A stretch of DNA of 7,382 nucleotides from an uncultured Opitutia bacterium (GCA_903924185.1 CAIYAN010000084.1:1-7382); one strand, 5' to 3'. Positions 1 through 6,995 are shown, counted from the first letter of the stretch. Numbers and translations: made by a program. Notes: generated by a model from the sequence alone, not told the origin.

Positions 1-382
1 CACCAAGCTGCTCCGCGCCGAAGTCACCGGTGCTCGCCTCGATTACGAGGGTAGCCTCGCCATAGACATCGAGCTCATGAACCTAGTCGGGATGCTGCCT
101 TATGAGAAGATCTTGGTGGGCAACCTGGCCAATGGGGAGCGCTTTGAGACTTATGCCATTCCGGCCCCCGCCGGCACCCGTGAGATTTGCCTAAACGGCG
201 CCACCGCCCACCTCGGTAAGCCCGGCGACCTGCTGGTCATCATGACCTTCGTTGAGCTAACCCCCGAAGAGGCCAAGACATGGAAACCCAAGACCGCGAC
301 CTTGGCTGAAAGCAACCGCCGCGTGGTGCGCCTCGAGAACCCTGAGGTCCCCGTCGACCTCCTAACCGCTTTCCAAAGATGA
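1..382 (+). CDS. panD: Aspartate 1-decarboxylase, 5'-truncated by window edge
   Basis: Cytosolic pyruvoyl enzyme that decarboxylates L-aspartate to beta-alanine for pantothenate and CoA synthesis. The first full codon is at base 2; 126 residues are visible, and alignment from memory to E. coli PanD suggests about seven N-terminal residues lie outside the window. The self-processing site is present as Y-E-G-S (Gly-Ser at bases 50-55); the Ser would become the pyruvoyl group. Residues equivalent to E. coli Lys9, Tyr22, Arg54, Thr57, Tyr58 and Asn72 are all retained at a constant offset (for example RFETYAI and LNGATAH). The position of E. coli His11 is Leu here, and Cys26 is Leu. An internal ATG at base 77 lies downstream of the cleavage site, so a protein starting there could not mature; the true start is upstream. 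The TGA overlaps the next gene's ATG, suggesting translational coupling. Confidence 0.95.
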   Translation, partial: TKLLRAEVTGARLDYEGSLAIDIELMNLVGMLPYEKILVGNLANGERFETYAIPAPAGTREICLNGATAHLGKPGDLLVIMTFVELTPEEAKTWKPKTATLAESNRRVVRLENPEVPVDLLTAFQR

Positions 383-1458
383 GCTACCGTCTCTATATCC
401 CTGGCCCCCTGACCGTCTCCGAGGACATCGTCCAAGCGATGCGTAAGCCGATGATCGGCCACCGCTCGAAGGACTTTGTCGCTCTCTATGAAGATATGCA
501 GCCTCGCCTGCAGAAGATGTTCTTCACCCAAGACCCCGTCTACCTGGGCACCAGCTCAGCATGGGGTGTCATGGAAGGTGCCCTACGTAATGTCTGCCGT
601 AAGGGCGTGCTTAATTGCATGAACGGCGCGTTCTCGGACAAGTGGAACGACGTCGCTAAACGTTGCGGTAAGTACGCCGAAGCCCTCCAGTTCGACTGGG
701 GTAAGCCCATCGATCCCGAGGCCGTCCGCAAAGCGCTGGCGACTGGTAAGTTCGACTGCATCACCTTTATCCATTCCGAAACTTCCACGGGTACCCTTTC
801 GCCGATTGCCGACATCATGGCCGTCGTCCGTGAGTTCCCGGATGTGATTTCCATCGCGGACTCGGTCAGCTCATTCTCGACGCTGCCCATCGCCAAAGAC
901 GAGCTGGGCATCGACATCCTTCTGACGGGCTCCCAAAAGGCCCTCGCCCTGCCCCCTGGTCTGGCAATTTTTGCCGTCAGCGAACGCGCTCGCGAACGTG
1001 CCAAGCAGAGCCCCGACCGCGGCTACTACTTCGACCTCATCGAATTCCACGATAACCATGTGAAGGGCATGACCCCCTCCACCCCTTGCATCTCCCTCTT
1101 CTACGGCCTGCAGGCCCGCCTACATCAGGTAGACGCCGAAGGCTTGGAGAACCGCTTCGAGCGTCACCGCCGCCTTAATGAGCGCGTCCGGGCTTGGGGT
1201 TACGGCAAGGGTTTCTCCCTGCTACCTGAAGAGAAATTCGCTACCCGGGGCCTCAACTGCTTCAAGAACGACCGCAACGCCGACCTCGAGCGCCTCAATA
1301 AGACCCTGAAGTCCCGTCACCAGCTCGTCATCGACGGCGGCTACGGTAAACTCAAGGGGAAGACGTTCCGTATTTCTAATATGGGCGACGAATCCGACGC
1401 CACGATTGCTACCCTCATTGCCGCGCTCGACGACTCGCTCGCCGAGCAAGGGATGTGA
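379..1458 (+). CDS. Class V PLP-dependent aminotransferase (alanine/serine-glyoxylate type)
   Basis: A 359-residue fold-type I enzyme of the AGXT/serine-pyruvate aminotransferase group, predicted cytosolic. The N-terminal PGP motif (8-10) and IGHRS (26-30) are typical. H-S-E-T-S-T-G at 132-138 and the PLP-pyridine Asp161 in ADSVSS precede the Schiff-base lysine, Lys187 in TGSQKALALPPG. TPSTP (232-236) and Arg331 in FRISNMG, the likely substrate-carboxylate ligand, complete the active site. Length is normal for the family, slightly short. Family knowledge gives pyruvate or glyoxylate as common amino acceptors and alanine or serine as donors; the actual pair here cannot be read off. The start is fixed by the ATGA overlap with panD, with no strong Shine-Dalgarno. 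Coupling to panD suggests a role near aspartate, alanine or beta-alanine metabolism, which is inference. Related subfamilies such as aminoethylphosphonate transaminase or cysteine desulfurase are less likely from the motifs. Confidence 0.88.
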   Translation: MSYRLYIPGPLTVSEDIVQAMRKPMIGHRSKDFVALYEDMQPRLQKMFFTQDPVYLGTSSAWGVMEGALRNVCRKGVLNCMNGAFSDKWNDVAKRCGKYAEALQFDWGKPIDPEAVRKALATGKFDCITFIHSETSTGTLSPIADIMAVVREFPDVISIADSVSSFSTLPIAKDELGIDILLTGSQKALALPPGLAIFAVSERARERAKQSPDRGYYFDLIEFHDNHVKGMTPSTPCISLFYGLQARLHQVDAEGLENRFERHRRLNERVRAWGYGKGFSLLPEEKFATRGLNCFKNDRNADLERLNKTLKSRHQLVIDGGYGKLKGKTFRISNMGDESDATIATLIAALDDSLAEQGM

Positions 1459-1483
1459 CCGACGCTTGACACTCGGTTATCAT
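1455..1483 (+). promoter_or_regulatory. Possible sigma70-like promoter for topB
   Basis: GTGACC at 1455-1460 (four of six matches to TTGACA) is followed after 17 bases by TATCAT at 1478-1483 (five of six matches to TATAAT). The -35 overlaps the aminotransferase stop codon. Seven bases separate the -10 from the topB ATG, so transcription would begin at about 1490, giving a nearly leaderless message. This is a pattern match only. The 32-bp gap is also short enough for read-through from the aminotransferase. Confidence 0.35.
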
Positions 1484-1490
1484 CCTACGC

Positions 1491-4229
1491 ATGCGCAAGA
1501 AGACCTCCAAGTCAGTCGACACCGAAGCCGCCGCTCCCGGCTCCAAGTCCCTCGTCATCGCGGAAAAGCCTTCCGTGGCGCAGGATCTCGCCAAGGCATT
1601 GAAAGTGCCGAAGGTCGGTGAGATCTTCGAAAATGACCAATGGGTGATCAGTTCAGCGATTGGCCACTTGGTCCGACTCAAGGACCCGCAGGACATCGAC
1701 CCTAAGTTCAAGCGCTGGACGCTAAAGGACCTGCCGATCCTACCGGAGAAGTTTGATGGGACGGTTTGCGACGATATTCTGAAAGTCATCGAGGGCGAAC
1801 GCAACGATGGCAGCCGCTATAAGTTGCTGAAGAAGCTCCTGCTTCGTAAGGACGTCGGTTCCGTGGTGAATGCTTGCGATGCGGGCCGCGAAGGCGAACT
1901 CATCCTGCACAATATCTACACCCTGACGGGTCGTAAGTTGCCGCTCCAGCGCCTTTGGCTGACCAGCATGACGAACACGTCGATCCTCGCTAGTTTCGCG
2001 AACTTGTTGCCCGAGTCCGCAAAAGAAGGCCTCCGCGATTCCGCCGTGGCCCGCTCCCAGGCGGATTGGTTAGTCGGCATGAACGCCACGCGTTTCTCGA
2101 CCATCCGCATCGGCGGCGCCTTACGTCGCGAGTCCTATTCCGCTGGTCGGGTGCAGACGCCGACGCTCATGCTCATCGTTGAACGCGAGCTCGAGATTCG
2201 CCGTTTCGTCCCGAAGACCTTCTGGAAAATTGAGGCTAACTTTAATGTTACCGCCGGCCAGTATCGCGGCGTCGCCCAAGTCCCTGGCGTCACCGATCGT
2301 AAAGATGCTGAGCGTTTCTTTGAAGAAGCCGCGGGCCGCAAAGTCGCCACTGAAACCGAGCAACTGGGCGTCGGTAAGGTTAGTGATGAGCGGAAGCCCA
2401 AGAAAGAAAGCGCCCCTCGCCTGCTAGATCTGACCACCTTGCAACGCGAAGGTAACCGCCGTTTTGGCTTTTCGGCCAAGACGACCCTCTCCGCCGCTCA
2501 GCGACTCTATGAGCACCATAAGGCGCTCACCTACCCGCGAACGGACTCCCAGTACCTCCCGGAGGACCACGTCGCCACCGCCAAGGAAGTCATGTCATCC
2601 CTCGCCGGCGGTCATTCCGTCGGCCAGCACGCGCGTGAAGTCCTCAGTAAGGGCTGGGTCGATTCGGCGGGTAAGCGCGTCTTCGATAACAAGAAGGTCA
2701 GTGACCACTTTGCGATCGTCCCGACCGGCACCATCCCGCACGGGCTAAGCGATGTCGAAGAGCGTATCTACGACCTCGTCGTTCGGCGCTTTGTGGCGGT
2801 GTTCTTCCCGATGGCCGAGTTTGAGGAAACCGTCCGCACGACCATGGTGGGTCCGCATAATTTCCGCACGACCGGCAAGGTGCTGGTCGTTTCAGGTTGG
2901 CGCGCCGTCTGGGGTCAGGAAGCCGATGCCGAAGAAGACAAGGATAAGGAAGGGGCAGCCAATTTGCCTGCGCTCAGCGCCGCCGATGGTAACCCCGCCC
3001 AAGCCAAGCTCGTTGACTTGAACGTCAAGCAGGACGCGACGAAGCCCCCCGCACGCTTTAACGAAGCCTCGTTGCTCGGTGCGATGGAAAATGCGGGGAA
3101 GCTCGTCGACGACGAAGCCCTCGCCGAAGCGATGAAGGAACGTGGTCTCGGTACGCCGGCCACCCGCGCCGCTACCATCGAAGAACTTCTCAGCGATAAT
3201 AAGAAGTATATCGAGCGCCAAGGCAAAGAACTCGTCCCCCTGGCCAAGGCCTTCCAGTTGCACCAGTTCATCCACAAGATGAAGCTATCCTTCCTCTCGG
3301 AAGCCCGCCTGACGGGTGAGTGGGAATACAAGCTCCGCCTCATTGAACAGGGCAAGTTACCCGTGAAGCAATTCATCGCTGAGATTAAGGCGCAGGTGAA
3401 GGAGATGGTGGAACTGGGCGGCCAGGAAGAAGCCCCCACCCAAGTCGAGCCGACGGTCCTCTCTCCCTCCGACGGCAAGCCCATGCTCACCAATGGTGAG
3501 AGCTTCTTCTCGCAGGATCGTTCGGAGGACGGCAAGAAGCCGATGGTCTTGGTCTACATCGGCATCAATGGCCACACCGTCACCCCCCCCGAACTCGCCG
3601 AGCTGCTCGAGAAGCGACGTATCGGGCCGTTCACGGACTTTAAGTCGATGAAGTCGGGCAAGAATTTCACGGGATGTATCGACCTCGTCGACGAAGACTC
3701 GATCGTTTCCTGGAAAGATAAGCCCACCGAGAAGCCCGCTGCCCCCGTCGAAGGCGAAGCGGCGGCCAAGCCGAAGAAGGTTAAAGCCAAGAAGCCTACC
3801 GGCCGACTCAAGGCTGTCTTGTTCTTAGCGCCCCGCGAAGGCGTCGACGGTAATCCTGACGCCTTTGAGAGCGATTGGCCCATCCTGGGCGACTGTCCAG
3901 TCTCCGGCCTGCCCGTCCAACATACACCCACCAACGGCTACCGTGTTTGCCCCCAGAGGGCCCAGGCCGCTGGCGCCAAGAAGACTTTCAGTTTGAATTT
4001 AGAGATGCTGAAGGCACCGATCACTGCCGACGATGTTCGCGCGATCCTCACTCAAGGTAAGTCCCCGCTGAAGAAGTTCATCTCGAAACGAACTAACCGT
4101 GGGTTCGAGGCCTTCCTTGTCGCCGATAAGGAGAAGGGCTGGTGGTTCGCTTTCCCGCCGCGCAAGCCGAAGGGTCCGAAGAAAGGTGCGGTTGCGACCG
4201 ACGTGCCGGACGACAACAAACCGTTCTAA
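1491..4229 (+). CDS. topB: DNA topoisomerase III (type IA) with extended C-terminus
   Basis: A type IA topoisomerase, cutting one DNA strand through a 5'-phosphotyrosine to relax or decatenate DNA at forks and recombination intermediates. At 912 residues it is much longer than E. coli TopB (about 650). The Toprim domain (about 20-155) carries AEKPS with Glu25 and DAGREGE at 130-136; Gly132 stands where some homologues have the second Asp, a common variant. SAGRVQTPTL (217-226) is a family signature. The catalytic tyrosine is Tyr348 in ALTYPRTDS. The RGLGTPATRA segment is at 551-560. Beyond about 650, two stretches resemble the topoisomerase C-terminal (Toprim_Crpt) repeat: 655-742 and 775-891, separated by a Lys/Ala/Pro-rich linker (743-774). 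Their cysteines are mostly lost. The start was chosen as the first ATG before the Toprim strand; no Shine-Dalgarno is visible. The stop abuts the stop of the opposing gene. Confidence 0.95.
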   Translation: MRKKTSKSVDTEAAAPGSKSLVIAEKPSVAQDLAKALKVPKVGEIFENDQWVISSAIGHLVRLKDPQDIDPKFKRWTLKDLPILPEKFDGTVCDDILKVIEGERNDGSRYKLLKKLLLRKDVGSVVNACDAGREGELILHNIYTLTGRKLPLQRLWLTSMTNTSILASFANLLPESAKEGLRDSAVARSQADWLVGMNATRFSTIRIGGALRRESYSAGRVQTPTLMLIVERELEIRRFVPKTFWKIEANFNVTAGQYRGVAQVPGVTDRKDAERFFEEAAGRKVATETEQLGVGKVSDERKPKKESAPRLLDLTTLQREGNRRFGFSAKTTLSAAQRLYEHHKALTYPRTDSQYLPEDHVATAKEVMSSLAGGHSVGQHAREVLSKGWVDSAGKRVFDNKKVSDHFAIVPTGTIPHGLSDVEERIYDLVVRRFVAVFFPMAEFEETVRTTMVGPHNFRTTGKVLVVSGWRAVWGQEADAEEDKDKEGAANLPALSAADGNPAQAKLVDLNVKQDATKPPARFNEASLLGAMENAGKLVDDEALAEAMKERGLGTPATRAATIEELLSDNKKYIERQGKELVPLAKAFQLHQFIHKMKLSFLSEARLTGEWEYKLRLIEQGKLPVKQFIAEIKAQVKEMVELGGQEEAPTQVEPTVLSPSDGKPMLTNGESFFSQDRSEDGKKPMVLVYIGINGHTVTPPELAELLEKRRIGPFTDFKSMKSGKNFTGCIDLVDEDSIVSWKDKPTEKPAAPVEGEAAAKPKKVKAKKPTGRLKAVLFLAPREGVDGNPDAFESDWPILGDCPVSGLPVQHTPTNGYRVCPQRAQAAGAKKTFSLNLEMLKAPITADDVRAILTQGKSPLKKFISKRTNRGFEAFLVADKEKGWWFAFPPRKPKGPKKGAVATDVPDDNKPF

Positions 4230-5000
4230 TCACTTTTCCCAACTCTGGCGGGGGATGCGTAGTTGCACGGGAACCTTGAGCTCGTCTTCCATGAAGCGGA
4301 GGCGTTCGAGGTCATCCGGGGCTCCGTCTTCCTCCTTTTTTAACTTCCCCAGCCATTGCGCACTATACCAGGCGTAAGCCTCCTTCTTTTGGCCGGCCTC
4401 CCACATCGTCCGGGCGCACATGAAGTAGGCGAACCAAGGCACGGTCTTCGCTTGCGTTGCCCGCCGGTAGTAAGCTGCGGCGAGTAAATTGTCTTTGAGT
4501 TTAATCTCTGCGAGTTGGCCGGCAGAAATTAAGATGCCGGAATTACCGCCGGTATGTTCAACGCCGTCTTCGAAGACGGCCAACCCAAGTTGCGCGTAGC
4601 GTCGGAAGATGCCTTCTTGAATGTCGGGCGCAACTTTGGCGTATCCGCCGCGGCGCCGGATCTCCCAGTGCGCAAAGTCATAGCCGACCGCGTACCCCGT
4701 GTTTTCCCAAAAGAAGCGGGAGCGCGGATCCAAGGCGCAAGCGGTCTTCATTAGCGCTTCGCAGCCCGCCCGGTCGCGCTTCTCCCAGAAGACGTAGCTG
4801 CGCAACCAGGTCGCATCTGCCACGACCGTGCGTAAGCCGCCGAGGATGCCTAAAAGGACCCCTTGGCCGAGCGTCGGCTCAAGGTCTTTACGGCTAATCT
4901 CAGGCACAGCCTGACGGACCCCCTTCCACGAGGTTTCCGAGTACGCCCCCGCCCCAAGCAACAGCAGGCAAGCCACGACCCATGGGGACACCCGATGCAT
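4230..5000 (-). CDS. Exported helical (TPR-like) protein of unknown function in ABC transporter operon
   Basis: I do not recognise a named family for this 256-residue protein. Residues 1-19 look like a signal peptide: a short basic start with Arg3, a hydrophobic core from 7 to 17, and an A-G-A site giving cleavage after Ala19. An uncleaved anchor is possible. A hydrophobic Gly-rich segment at 44-57 runs into G-L-R-T-V-V-A-D-A-T-W-L-R at 55-67. The rest is alpha-helical and rich in aromatics, with repeat-like Ala/Tyr/Arg pairs (171-181, 189-211) that suggest degenerate TPR or solenoid helices. The motif resembles segments I remember from TPR-like proteins of Planctomycetes and Verrucomicrobia, unverified. 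The ATG lies two bases after the permease stop, with GGAGGG at 5011-5016 and a 10-base spacer, the clearest Shine-Dalgarno in the window. It is last in the operon, so it is plausibly an envelope partner of the transporter. Confidence 0.8.
   Translation of the reverse strand: MHRVSPWVVACLLLLGAGAYSETSWKGVRQAVPEISRKDLEPTLGQGVLLGILGGLRTVVADATWLRSYVFWEKRDRAGCEALMKTACALDPRSRFFWENTGYAVGYDFAHWEIRRRGGYAKVAPDIQEGIFRRYAQLGLAVFEDGVEHTGGNSGILISAGQLAEIKLKDNLLAAAYYRRATQAKTVPWFAYFMCARTMWEAGQKKEAYAWYSAQWLGKLKKEEDGAPDDLERLRFMEDELKVPVQLRIPRQSWEK
4563..4580. repeat. 18-bp perfect palindrome inside the exported-protein gene
   Basis: GCCGTCTTCGAAGACGGC reads identically on both strands. It lies inside the minus-strand coding region, encoding part of the A-V-F-E-D-G-V segment (residues 141-147). 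It could be an mRNA hairpin or a protein-binding palindrome. A chance origin from codon use is also plausible. Confidence 0.6.
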
Positions 5001-5002
5001 CG

Positions 5003-5839
5003 TTAGATTTCCCTCCGACGGAAGGCCAAGCTCGCTAAGGCTAAGAAGGCGACGAGGTAGAATAGTCCCGACAATATGACGGACCAGACGGCCGCCCCAG
5101 AAATGGCTGTGGGATCGAGTACCAGCGTGTCACCGATGTTGAACTGCTGGAGGTTGGGGATGACGCGGCTTGAGACCCAGAGGAGGCTTTTGGTCACCAC
5201 GCTCGCATCGCTAGGCTTGAGTAAGGCTTCTTGGGCGAGCCATTGCAGCTGGCCAGCGACGATGGCCATTGCGCCCACGATCACCGTAAAGAGGAAGGTC
5301 CGGGCCACGGCTGAAACCATGAGCACCATCGCGGCGACGACGCCGAGGCGTAACCACTGGAGAACGGCAAACGATGCGAGGCCACTGACACTGAAATCAG
5401 GCGCCACCCGGCCAGTTTCGGCCGCCATGACGATGAGTTCTTGGGTGCGGCTCCAGAGGATGATACCTTGAAGGAAAGCCAAGCTGAAGACAAAGACGCC
5501 CAGGACCGCCCAAGTACCGAGGAATTTACCTAGCAAGAATTCCGTCCGGCTCAGCGGCTTGGCCAGCAATGTCAGCGCCGTACGGTTTTCGATTTCTGCA
5601 AAGAACAACTGCGCGGTCATGACGAGCGCAAGGACGGAGCCGAAGAGGAACATCCCACCAAAGGCGAAGTCGGCCACAAACTTGAGTTCGCTATGGCCAA
5701 AGTCCATGAAGCGTAAGGAAACCGAGGACACGACCATGGCGGCCGAAAGCACCAGCAGGAAAGCGAAGAAGCGTTGGCGGATCGCCTCCAAAAAGGTGAT
5801 GCGGGCAATCCAGCTGGTTCGGTTCAGGCGGGCGTTCAT
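5003..5839 (-). CDS. ABC-2 type transporter permease
   Basis: A 278-residue integral membrane protein that should form the channel half of an ABC transporter with the ATPase encoded just upstream. About six hydrophobic segments are visible, near residues 24-44, 59-80, 104-126, 160-178, 181-199 and 249-272. The loop after the second has the pattern E-N-R-T-A-L-T-L-L-A-K-P-L-S-R-T-E-F followed by LLGKFLG (83-108). I recognise this as typical of ABC-2 permeases of the NosY/GldF-like kind, where the E-x-R-T and K-P-x-x-R positions recur. The reading frame stays open upstream to 6022, but the start at 5839 is preferred: it comes one base after the ATPase stop (TAA-C-ATG) and just before the first membrane helix. 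The substrate is not predictable; drugs, lipids, peptides and metal-related cargo are all known for relatives. No Shine-Dalgarno is seen, so coupling to the ATPase is likely. Confidence 0.9.
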   Translation of the reverse strand: MNARLNRTSWIARITFLEAIRQRFFAFLLVLSAAMVVSSVSLRFMDFGHSELKFVADFAFGGMFLFGSVLALVMTAQLFFAEIENRTALTLLAKPLSRTEFLLGKFLGTWAVLGVFVFSLAFLQGIILWSRTQELIVMAAETGRVAPDFSVSGLASFAVLQWLRLGVVAAMVLMVSAVARTFLFTVIVGAMAIVAGQLQWLAQEALLKPSDASVVTKSLLWVSSRVIPNLQQFNIGDTLVLDPTAISGAAVWSVILSGLFYLVAFLALASLAFRRREI

Positions 5840-5840
5840 G

Positions 5841-6698
5841 TTAGGCGTCACGGCTACCGGTGACCAGTTCGCGGAAGAGGTCTTCCAGCGAACGGCGGGG
5901 GTGTGTGATCGAAGTGACCGTCGCTCCATGGGCGGCCAGGGCGGCTTCGGCGGCTTGCCGAGCCTGCGGCGTAAGGTAGGCGACCGTGATGACGTGGCGA
6001 TCGCGCTGGGCGAGGACTTCATCCACGCGCCCTTCGAGGACGAGGCGACCTCGATCCATGATGGCTACTCGGTCACAGACTTGTTCGACCTGTCCAAGGA
6101 GATGCGAGCAAAGTACAATGGTTTTACCCTTAGCACGCATGGCGTTGATCATGCGTCCGATGGCCGCGGAGCCTACGGGATCCACTCCGGCGGTGGGTTC
6201 GTCGAGGATGACGAGTTCGGGGTCATGGACAATCGCCTGCGCTAGGCCGATGCGCTGCAGCATGCCTTTCGAGTAGGTTCCAATCGGACGGCTGGCGGCT
6301 TCGGTCATTGCCGCGAGTTCCAGGGAAGCCTCGACGGCGTCGTGCACTTGGGCTGATGGTACCCCACTCAGGCGTGCGCAATATTGCACGAGCTCGCGAC
6401 CGGTTAGAAATTTATGGAAGTAGGGAGCCTCCGGTAAAAAGCCCGTACGCTGACGGGCCTCCGTGGTAGCGGAGGGAAAACCGAGGATGCTGATGGCGCC
6501 GGACGTCGCTGGGATTAACCCGAGCACAATCTTCAGAGTCGTGCTCTTACCGCAGCCATTCGGACCCAGCAGGCCAAAGACCTGGCCACGCGGTATTTCC
6601 AAGGAGAGGTTATCGACCGCCCGTAGTTTGATACCCCGCAAACCCACCCGGAAATCCTTGGTGAGCCCCTGCACGGAAATAGCGCTACTCGTGCTCAT
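5841..6698 (-). CDS. ABC transporter ATP-binding protein
   Basis: A 285-residue nucleotide-binding subunit that powers the neighbouring permease at the cytoplasmic face. The Walker A is GPNGCGKST (45-53), the Q-loop region reads G-F-L-P-E-A-P (86-92), the signature is YSKGM (142-146), Walker B with the catalytic glutamate is LVILDEP (162-168, Glu167), the D-loop is GVDP (171-174), and the switch histidine is His199 in CSHL. All elements needed for hydrolysis are present. The GFLPE form in place of a clear Q-loop glutamine, and the YSKGM signature, are typical of ABC-2 type exporters related to NatA, CcmA and GldA. The C-terminal 60 residues form the small regulatory tail common in that group. 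The ATG overlaps the acylphosphatase TGA by four bases, and the stop sits one base before the permease ATG, so the three genes are probably co-translated. Confidence 0.95.
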   Translation of the reverse strand: MSTSSAISVQGLTKDFRVGLRGIKLRAVDNLSLEIPRGQVFGLLGPNGCGKSTTLKIVLGLIPATSGAISILGFPSATTEARQRTGFLPEAPYFHKFLTGRELVQYCARLSGVPSAQVHDAVEASLELAAMTEAASRPIGTYSKGMLQRIGLAQAIVHDPELVILDEPTAGVDPVGSAAIGRMINAMRAKGKTIVLCSHLLGQVEQVCDRVAIMDRGRLVLEGRVDEVLAQRDRHVITVAYLTPQARQAAEAALAAHGATVTSITHPRRSLEDLFRELVTGSRDA

Positions 6699-6976
6699 CG
6701 CTTGATCGTGAAGGCTGAAGAGGTGCGCAGGCCGGCGAAAGTACGAGCCTCCACGTGGCGGATATGCCCGTCCAGCGACTTAACAATCTCGGCTCCGAAT
6801 GCATCGAGCTCTTTCTCGGCCCCCTCCGCATGCAGGTAGACCCGTCCGTCCGTCAGGTTTTGGATTGAACCCGTGACATCGAAACCGCGGGCAATTCCAA
6901 GGACTTGGGCACGAAACCCCACCCCTTGGACGCGGCCAGTGTACCAGACTTCCCGATGGGAGACATGGGTTGACAT
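6695..6976 (-). CDS. acyP: Acylphosphatase
   Basis: A 93-residue cytosolic enzyme that hydrolyses carboxyl-phosphate bonds such as acetyl phosphate, 1,3-bisphosphoglycerate and carbamoyl phosphate. It matches the single-domain ferredoxin-like family in length. The phosphate-binding signature G-R-V-Q-G-V-G-F-R is at 14-22, with catalytic Arg22; the second motif G-S-I-Q-N-L-T-D-G-R-V at 36-46 carries the catalytic Asn40. The usual aromatic at residue 37 (G-W-V or G-Y-V) is Ser here, and residue 38 is Ile. It appears to be the first gene of the minus-strand unit, overlapping the ABC ATPase by four bases. No Shine-Dalgarno precedes the ATG; a -10-like TACAAT lies only seven bases upstream. The physiological role of bacterial acylphosphatases is poorly defined, so the link to the transporter is positional. 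Confidence 0.93.
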   Translation of the reverse strand: MSTHVSHREVWYTGRVQGVGFRAQVLGIARGFDVTGSIQNLTDGRVYLHAEGAEKELDAFGAEIVKSLDGHIRHVEARTFAGLRTSSAFTIKR

Positions 6977-6995
6977 TTGGTAAATTGTATAAAAT
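6970..6995 (+). promoter_or_regulatory. Possible promoter for tatA
   Basis: A perfect TTGACA is at 6970-6975, overlapping the 5' end of acyP on the other strand. The best -10-like word, TAAAAT at 6990-6995 within TATAAAAT, is only 14 bases downstream, shorter than the usual 16-18. At the ideal 17-base spacing the hexamer is AATCAT (6993-6998, four of six). Either choice gives a leader of roughly 30 bases. It would overlap the candidate acyP promoter, making a compact divergent promoter region. Confidence 0.4.

Noticed and set aside
77..382. ATG at 77 as the panD start
   Set aside because: It lies after the Gly-Ser self-cleavage site and Lys9 equivalent, both of which are encoded in frame upstream.
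540..1004. Long open frame on the minus strand inside the aminotransferase gene
   Set aside because: The opposite strand encodes a full set of aminotransferase motifs; the antisense protein is Arg/Ser-rich, low in complexity, and shows no domain.
1466..1471. Perfect TTGACA just upstream of topB as a -35 box
   Set aside because: At 17-base spacing the -10 would fall on the start codon (GCATGC); the nearby TATCAT is only six bases away. GTGACC at 1455 fits better.
2915..3535. 206-residue minus-strand open frame inside topB
   Set aside because: Ser/Ala-rich translation typical of the reverse frame of a GC-rich gene, with no recognisable motif; topB is intact across it.
660..4062. Recurrent GGTAAG words, resembling splice donors or a dispersed motif
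   Set aside because: They are Gly-Lys codon pairs in frame in several genes, and GGCAAG is also used; this reflects coding sequence only.
4968..4978. Lipobox-like V-V-A-C at residues 8-11 of the exported protein
   Set aside because: The cysteine is too close to the N-terminus and the hydrophobic core continues past it, so a lipoprotein signal is unlikely; the A-G-A site after residue 19 fits better.
5840..6022. Upstream extension of the permease reading frame
   Set aside because: The extra 61 residues lie antiphase inside the ATPase gene and are Ser/Pro/Arg-rich; the ATG at 5839 is one base after the ATPase stop and precedes the first membrane helix.
5559..6245. 228-residue plus-strand open frame across the permease-ATPase junction
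   Set aside because: It is antisense to the permease and to the ATPase Walker B and signature region, and its sequence resembles no family I know.
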